NCBI GenBank assembly: GCA_026125795.1
Contig: JAHCKM010000004.1
Coordinates: forward strand, 124,001 to 188,000
Direction: 5' to 3'
From: Burkholderiaceae bacterium
Lineage (GTDB): Bacteria; Pseudomonadota; Gammaproteobacteria; Burkholderiales; Burkholderiaceae_C
DNA: 64,000 bases
In this document: positions 59,167 through 64,000 of the stretch, piece by piece
Layout: the number at the start of each line of letters is the position of its first letter
How positions within the stretch are numbered: the first letter of the stretch is position 1
The notes under the pieces: model-generated
Seen by the model: only the letters and a program-made list of their open reading frames with translations
Database searches by the model: none
Told to the model about the DNA's origin: nothing
Translations under genes and position numbers: made by a program

Positions 59167-61146
59167 TTACACAGCGCGGCGCGGACGCAGTACAACCCAG
59201 GCGATCAGCAGCGCGAGCAGCCACGACCACGACAGCGCGCCGCCGCCACCGCCGCTGCCGTTGCTCGGGTTGCTCGGCTGTTGAACGGGCGGTGTGGCAG
59301 CCACAACAGCCAAGTCGCTCGTATGGAAGACGTTATTCGCTCCGACGCGCAGGCGAACGGTGAATGTGCCTTCACCAACAACATTGACAATCGCGCTAGA
59401 TCCGTTGGTAGGCCCTTGAAGCGATGCGACAACGCCTCCCGACTGCAAGGGCAAAGACCACTCGTAGCTGGAAATGGTGGCAGCACCTCCCAGCGACGTG
59501 GAACCATCCACTGTGATTGAAGTGTTGGGCAGCACTATCGCAGGTGTCGTAAAGATCAATGCTCGCGGTTGAGTCGGAGAACCGGCGGCTGTGACCGCGG
59601 CCGCCGCGTCGAGCATGCCCGCGCCGCAGGTGGAGGAGGTGCAGTTGCATTCGTTCTGCTGTGTCGAACTTGGCGGTTGGCACGTCGCCACACCGGGCAC
59701 CACCGGGAACGGCCGCGCTGCGCTCCGCATCGTCGTGCGCACCTGGGCTGGCGTCAGCTCGGGGTTGCGCGACAGCATCAACGCCGCAACGGCGGACACC
59801 ATCGGGGCCGAGAAACTGGTCCCGAACGACGGATTGTCGAGGCCGTCGCTGTAGGTGTTCGTCCCCGGCACCGTGGTGCCGCTGTTGGTTGCGCCCAAGA
59901 TCGGAAACAAGCAGGCGCCGGTGAGATTGACGCAGTTGCCACCGGGTGCAGAAATCGCCACCTGCGGGCCGACGTCCGAAAAGCCCACCTTGGTGCCGAC
60001 ATGCCGCAAGCCGCCCACACCGATGGCGCCATTGCAATTGGCCGGTTGCCCCACCGCCGTGCCCACGCCGTTGCCGGCCGACACGACGACGCTCGCACCT
60101 GCGCCGGTCACCGCGGTCACGGCTGCCTGATACAGCGTGCTGCACGACTGCGCCGAACCCAGGCTCAGGTTCAGCACCTTTGCCGGTGTGGTGTTCGTCG
60201 GCGCGGTGCCCAGGTCGCTCCCGGAAGGGATCGCCAAGCCCGCGGCCCAGTACATGGCCGCGATCACGTCGGAGGTGAAGCCGCCGCACTTGCCGAGCAC
60301 TCGCACCGGCATCACGCGCACGTTGCGCCCGGTGCCGGCCATGCCGGCGCCATCATTCGTGGCCGCCGCGACGAGCGACGCGGTCTGCGTACCGTGCCAG
60401 CTGCTGAGTTCTTCCACGCAGCCTTGACCGGCGAACACGCCGTCGACTTCTGCCTGCGTCACCCAGTCGCCGGGGTCCGACGGATCGGCATCGCGCCCGT
60501 CGCCGTCGTTGGCGGTGGCGAAGTTGTTGGCGAAGTCCTCCGACACGAAGTCGTAGCCGCGCAGCAGCTTGCCCACCAGATCGGGGTGGTCGCCGCGCAC
60601 GCCGGTGTCGAGCACGGCCACCACGATGGCCGGAGATCCGAGCGTCAGGTCCCAGGCCAGCTCGGCATTGATCGACGACACCTGTCCGTCCACGGCCGGA
60701 TTGCGCAGGTACCACTGTCCGGCCGCAGGCGTCACGTTGCCGCTCTGCGGCCCGTAGAGCGGATCGTTCGGCGCCGCCGCACGCTTGACCCGCACGTCGA
60801 CCTCGGCCACCTCCACGTCCGGATCCGCCTGCAACTTGGCCACCAGCTCGGCCGAGGACAGCCCCTGCCCGAACACCACCTGCGTGCGCGGTGCCACCGG
60901 GTAGCCGTCGCTCATCGCCACGCCGTGGCGCTGCGACAGCCTTGATGCGTGCTGCACGCGCGGCAACTCGCCGGCCCGCGCGGACAGCGCGCTCTCGCGC
61001 ATCAGCGGGCCGTCGCCCTTGAACTTGACGATCACTCGCGCCGACTTCGATGCCGCGGGCGTGCCGGACAGCGGAGCGGCCGCCAGGGCCGGCAACGACA
61101 GTGCCGCACACAGGACGAGGGCCTGACCGAACAACGGATGCTTCAT
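59167..61146 (-). CDS. S8 family subtilisin-like protease (second of two)
   Basis: 659 residues from the ATG at 61146. A signal peptide (LVLCAALSLPALAAA) and inhibitor-like propeptide come first. Triad: Asp in VLDTGVRGDHPDL, His in SSWHGTQTASL, Ser in FGTSFSAPMVSA. A PKD-like beta domain follows, and the C-terminus is Gly-rich then hydrophobic then RPRR (GGGGGALSWSWLLALLIAWV), a GlyGly-CTERM-like signal. It probably arose by duplication with the neighbour. Confidence 0.92.
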   Translation of the reverse strand: MKHPLFGQALVLCAALSLPALAAAPLSGTPAASKSARVIVKFKGDGPLMRESALSARAGELPRVQHASRLSQRHGVAMSDGYPVAPRTQVVFGQGLSSAELVAKLQADPDVEVAEVDVRVKRAAAPNDPLYGPQSGNVTPAAGQWYLRNPAVDGQVSSINAELAWDLTLGSPAIVVAVLDTGVRGDHPDLVGKLLRGYDFVSEDFANNFATANDGDGRDADPSDPGDWVTQAEVDGVFAGQGCVEELSSWHGTQTASLVAAATNDGAGMAGTGRNVRVMPVRVLGKCGGFTSDVIAAMYWAAGLAIPSGSDLGTAPTNTTPAKVLNLSLGSAQSCSTLYQAAVTAVTGAGASVVVSAGNGVGTAVGQPANCNGAIGVGGLRHVGTKVGFSDVGPQVAISAPGGNCVNLTGACLFPILGATNSGTTVPGTNTYSDGLDNPSFGTSFSAPMVSAVAALMLSRNPELTPAQVRTTMRSAARPFPVVPGVATCQPPSSTQQNECNCTSSTCGAGMLDAAAAVTAAGSPTQPRALIFTTPAIVLPNTSITVDGSTSLGGAATISSYEWSLPLQSGGVVASLQGPTNGSSAIVNVVGEGTFTVRLRVGANNVFHTSDLAVVAATPPVQQPSNPSNGSGGGGGALSWSWLLALLIAWVVLRPRRAV

Positions 61147-61171
61147 GTAAACACTTTCATCGGTGGGCCCG

Positions 61172-61540
61172 CTAGCGCGAGGCGTCGCGCGACGGTTTGG
61201 CGGGAATCTGCACGCGGCCTTCGGCATCGATGCCCACCGCGAACGTGCGATCGGCCCGGATGCGCGCCATCGCGGCGCGGCAGGCATCGGCGTCGGCGCA
61301 CAACAAGGACATGCGATAACGGTGCGGCGCCAGTTGCATCGCCTCGCGCACCGGCACGCCGGCCAGGCGCGCCGCACGATCGGCGACCTCGGCCGCGCCG
61401 GGCCACTCGCCGGCGGTGTACAGCAGCACGCGTTGGTAGGGCTCTGCAGGAGGCGGCGTTTTCGCGTCCGGCCCCGCGCAAGCGGCCAGCAGCGCCAGCG
61501 TCAGCGACACCATCCAACCTTGCCAGGGCCTGCTGCACAT
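61172..61540 (-). CDS. small lipoprotein
   Basis: 122 residues. A lipobox (TLALLAACAGPD) shows a lipoprotein signal. The mature protein has two cysteines (LLCADADACRAAM) and a charged C-terminus. It is located 25 bases before the second protease gene and likely cotranscribed with it. Function unknown. Confidence 0.75.
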   Translation of the reverse strand: MCSRPWQGWMVSLTLALLAACAGPDAKTPPPAEPYQRVLLYTAGEWPGAAEVADRAARLAGVPVREAMQLAPHRYRMSLLCADADACRAAMARIRADRTFAVGIDAEGRVQIPAKPSRDASR

Positions 61541-61611
61541 TTGTCTAGCCTATCGGAAAGCGTGCTGCCGTAGGTTTCGCTGCGTAAAGTCAAAACGGGC
61601 CGGCAACACGA

Positions 61612-61635
61612 CAAGAGCCGCGCATGCGGCTCTTG
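61612..61635. terminator. perfect 10-bp hairpin downstream of gapA
   Basis: CAAGAGCCGC and GCGGCTCTTG form a perfect stem with a GCAT loop, 110 bases after the gapA stop on the minus strand and 70 bases before the lipoprotein gene. No T-run follows on either side, so it is only a probable terminator for gapA. Confidence 0.55.
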
Positions 61636-61673
61636 CACAACGAATGAGGTGAGGAAAGCGCTGACGCGAATTT

Positions 61674-61771
61674 GCCGCCATCAGCGCCACGGAGGACGCC
61701 GGACGGGCCGGCGACGCCACGAACGGGGCAAGGGAAACGCCGCGCTTATTTCGCCGCCATCAGCGCCACGG
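61674..61771. repeat. 19-nt direct repeat of the gapA 3' end
   Basis: GCCGCCATCAGCGCCACGG occurs at 61674-61692 and at 61753-61771. The second copy encodes the end of GapA (ALMAA); the first lies 79 bases away beyond its stop. It may be left from a small duplication at the gapA 3' end. Confidence 0.5.
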
Positions 61772-62759
61772 TCGTATCGAGCATGCGGTTGCTGAAGCCC
61801 CATTCGTTGTCATACCAGGACAGGACCTTGACGAGGTTGCCGTTGGTCACCCGCGTCTGCGGCGCGTCGAACACCGAGCTGTGGCTGTCGTGGTTGAAAT
61901 CGCTCGACACCAGCGGCTCGGTGGAGTAGCCGAGGATGCCCTTCCACGCGCTGCTTTGCGAGGCTTCCTTCACGAGGGCATTGACCTCGTCCTTGGTGGT
62001 GTTGCGGGCCGCGACGAACGTGAGGTCGACCACCGACACGTTGATGGTCGGCACGCGCATCGCAAAGCCGTCGAGCTTGCCGTTGAGCTCGGGCAGCACA
62101 AGCCCCACCGCGGCGGCGGCGCCGGTCTTGGTGGGGATCATGTTCATCGCGGCGGCGCGCGCGCGGTGCAGGTCCTTGTGGAACACGTCGGTCAGCACCT
62201 GGTCGTTGGTGTAGCTGTGGATCGTGGTCATCAGGCCGCTGACGATGCCGAGCTTGTCGTGCAGCACCTTGGCCACCGGCGCCAGGCAGTTGGTGGTGCA
62301 GCTGGCGTTGGAGATCACCGTGTGCGAGGCCTTCAGCATGCCGTGGTTGACGCCGTAGACCACCGTGCCGTCGACGTCCTTCTCGGCCGGAGCGCTGATG
62401 ATCACCTTCTTTGCGCCGGCCTCGAGGTGCGCCCCGGCCTTGGCCTTGCTCGTGAACAAGCCCGTGCATTCGTGCACCACGTCGACGCCGAGCGCCTTCC
62501 ACGGCAGCTCGGCCGGGTTGCGCACCGCCAGCACCTTGATGCGATCGCCGTTGACCACCAGCGCGTCGCCGTCGGCGCTCACGGTGCCGGGGAACTTGCC
62601 GTGCGCGGTGTCGTATTTCGTCAGGTGCACGTTGGTCGCGACGTCACCGAGATCGTTGACGGCGACGATCTGCACGTCCTTGCGGCCCGACTCGTACAGC
62701 GCACGCAGGATGTTGCGCCCGATGCGGCCGTAGCCGTTGATGGCAACTTTGATGGTCAT
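61746..62759 (-). CDS. gapA: glyceraldehyde-3-phosphate dehydrogenase
   Basis: 337 residues. NAD motif [14 protein letters not shown] and catalytic Cys154 ([12 protein letters not shown]). It acts in glycolysis, gluconeogenesis or the Calvin cycle; the type cannot be told from sequence alone. It lies 36 bases after the transketolase gene, so the two form an operon. Confidence 0.96.
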   Translation of the reverse strand: MTIKVAINGYGRIGRNILRALYESGRKDVQIVAVNDLGDVATNVHLTKYDTAHGKFPGTVSADGDALVVNGDRIKVLAVRNPAELPWKALGVDVVHECTGLFTSKAKAGAHLEAGAKKVIISAPAEKDVDGTVVYGVNHGMLKASHTVISNASCTTNCLAPVAKVLHDKLGIVSGLMTTIHSYTNDQVLTDVFHKDLHRARAAAMNMIPTKTGAAAAVGLVLPELNGKLDGFAMRVPTINVSVVDLTFVAARNTTKDEVNALVKEASQSSAWKGILGYSTEPLVSSDFNHDSHSSVFDAPQTRVTNGNLVKVLSWYDNEWGFSNRMLDTTVALMAAK

Positions 62760-62795
62760 GCTTCGTACCTCCGAACAAGTGAAGAAAGAAACCCC

Positions 62796-64000
62796 TCAGC
62801 GTGCGAGCACCGACCGCACGGTGTCGGCCACGTTGGCCGTGGTGAAACCGAAGTGCTTGAACAGCAGCGGACCGGGTGCGCTCTCGCCGTAGCGATCGAT
62901 GCCGACCACCGCGGCGCAGCCGTACTTCCACCAGCCGTCGGTGACGCCGGCCTCCACCGCGACGCGCGGCACGCCGGCCGGCAACACTTGCGTCTTGTAG
63001 GCGGTGTCCTGGCGGTCGAACACCGTGGTCGAAGGCATCGACACCACGCGCACCGCGATGCCGTCGCGCGCCAACTCGGCCTGCGCGTGCAGCGCGAGCT
63101 GCACCTCCGACCCGGTGGCGATGATCACGGCCTGCAGCTTCTTGTTGGCGCCGACTTCGGCCGGCTCGGCGAGCACGTAGGCGCCACGCTCGATCGAATC
63201 CAGCGATGGCTTGGGCGCATACGGCAGGTTCTGCCGCGACAGCAGCAGCGCGGTCGGTCGATTCGCCGCCGCGATCGCCGCGCGCCATGCCACCAGGGTC
63301 TCGGCGGTGTCGGCCGGACGCCAGACGTCGAGGCCGGGGATCAGGCGCAGCGCCGCCGCATGCTCCACGCTCTGGTGCGTGGGGCCGTCTTCGCCGAGGC
63401 CGATCGAATCGTGCGTAAACACGTGGATCACGCGCTGCTTCATCAAGGCGGCCATGCGGATGGCGTTGCGGCTGTAGTCGCTGAACGTCAGGAACGTTCC
63501 ACCGTACGGGATGAAGCCGCGGTGCAAGGCGAGGCCGTTCATCACCGCGGCCATGCCGAACTCGCGCACGCCGTAGTTGATGTGGCGGCCCGGTGAGCCG
63601 TCGTCCGCCACCTTCGGCGCGCCGTCGGCGTTGAAGCGCAGCGCCGGCGTGCTCGAGGTGTTGGTCAGGTTGGAGCCGGTCAGGTCGGCCGAGCCGCCGA
63701 GCAGCTCCGGCAGGGCTTGCGTGAAGACCTCGAGCGCGAGCTGGCTCGCTTTGCGCGTGGCCACGGCTTCAGCCTTGGCATGCGCGCCCTGCAAGGCCTG
63801 GCGCGCCAGCGCGTCGAACGATGGGGGCAGCTCGCCGCCGCAGCGGCGCAGCAGCTCGCCGGCGAGCTCGGGATGCGCCGCGCGATAGGCCGCGAAGCGC
63901 TCGTTCCAGCGCGCCTGTGCGGCGCGCCCGTTGGCGCGCGCGTCCCACAAGTCGGTCGCGGCCTTGGGCAGCTCGAAGGCGCCGTGTCCCCACTGGAGCG
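62796..64000 (-). CDS. tkt: transketolase, 5' part outside the window
   Basis: About 400 C-terminal codons are visible; the frame is open to base 64000 (LQWGHGAFELPKAATDLWDA lies at the window edge). The pyrimidine-binding domain shows GVREFGMAAVMNGLALHRGF, THDSIGLGEDGPTHQSVEH and the C-terminal domain. It works in the pentose phosphate or Calvin cycle. Thiamine-diphosphate binding motif would lie outside the window. Confidence 0.95.
   Translation of the reverse strand, partial: LQWGHGAFELPKAATDLWDARANGRAAQARWNERFAAYRAAHPELAGELLRRCGGELPPSFDALARQALQGAHAKAEAVATRKASQLALEVFTQALPELLGGSADLTGSNLTNTSSTPALRFNADGAPKVADDGSPGRHINYGVREFGMAAVMNGLALHRGFIPYGGTFLTFSDYSRNAIRMAALMKQRVIHVFTHDSIGLGEDGPTHQSVEHAAALRLIPGLDVWRPADTAETLVAWRAAIAAANRPTALLLSRQNLPYAPKPSLDSIERGAYVLAEPAEVGANKKLQAVIIATGSEVQLALHAQAELARDGIAVRVVSMPSTTVFDRQDTAYKTQVLPAGVPRVAVEAGVTDGWWKYGCAAVVGIDRYGESAPGPLLFKHFGFTTANVADTVRSVLAR

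Noticed and set aside
1-64000. tRNA, rRNA, insertion sequence, integrase or phage genes marking a genomic island
   Set aside because: None was recognised on either strand, so island status of the sulfur supercluster is not supported by sequence features in this window.

Overview
The window is high-GC DNA that looks like a betaproteobacterium of the order Burkholderiales. The clues are strong G/C third-position bias, dispersed C/G-rich repeats with a core like CCCCCCGAGGGGG, and a housekeeping flank of topB, a SET-domain gene, birA, proA, lemA, gapA and tkt. It is a sulfur-oxidation supercluster of about 48 kb followed by ordinary chromosome. Names rest on protein motifs and gene order read by eye; no database search was possible.

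Layout. (1) 1-5168, minus strand: a compact operon of nine genes divergent from dsr. It encodes a small protein, a Cas6/Cmx6-like RAMP protein, a DsrC-like protein without the redox cysteines, an unrecognised 212-residue protein, a TauD-type dioxygenase, a ferredoxin/flavin reductase with a helix-turn-helix-like N-terminus, an S24-fold protein, a 71-residue protein and a Cys-rich protein cut by the window edge. (2) 5393-18989, plus strand: a complete oxidative dsr operon, dsrABEFHCMKLJOPN, then a second Cys-less dsrC-like gene, dsrR and a sirohaem methyltransferase gene. (3) 19031-20898, minus strand: a NarX/NarL-type two-component system. It is divergent from a two-gene module (21139-23114) resembling a second DsrM/DsrK pair. 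(4) 23199-30923: a LysR regulator divergent from sat, a phosphoesterase, aprM-aprB-aprA, three small genes of unknown role and an exported DsrE-like protein. (5) 31013-39243: a rhodanese gene divergent from soeABC, a TSUP exporter, a small membrane protein, a universal stress protein and an unusual carboxymuconolactone-decarboxylase/Rieske fusion. (6) 39310-48366: a FadL-like porin and, on the minus strand, soxCD, an extra soxZ, soxYZAXB and a dihaem cytochrome c. (7) 48492-64000: housekeeping genes and two subtilisin-like proteases.

How it works together (inference from known families). Periplasmic Sox proteins attack thiosulfate, and SoxCD would oxidise the SoxY-bound sulfane. Sulfane sulfur that enters the cytoplasm is relayed by DsrEFH to DsrC and oxidised to sulfite by DsrAB with DsrL, with DsrMKJOP passing electrons at the membrane. 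Sulfite is then oxidised either directly by SoeABC or through APS by AprBA/AprM and Sat. SoxCD beside a full dsr operon is uncommon, because sulfur-storing dsr organisms usually lack SoxCD.

Most notable observations: a CATCCGG-centred palindromic motif shared by the dsr, rhodanese/soe, soxYZ and soxC promoter regions; a lone Cas6-like gene in the dsr-linked operon with no CRISPR array; an intergenic repeat captured in frame inside the dioxygenase gene; two Cys-less DsrC paralogues; a second DsrMK-like pair; and a recent soxZ duplication. No tRNA, rRNA, CRISPR array, insertion sequence or phage gene was recognised. No gene-free stretch exceeds about 300 bases; the longest are the divergent promoter regions at 5169-5392, 20899-21138 and 31403-31658.
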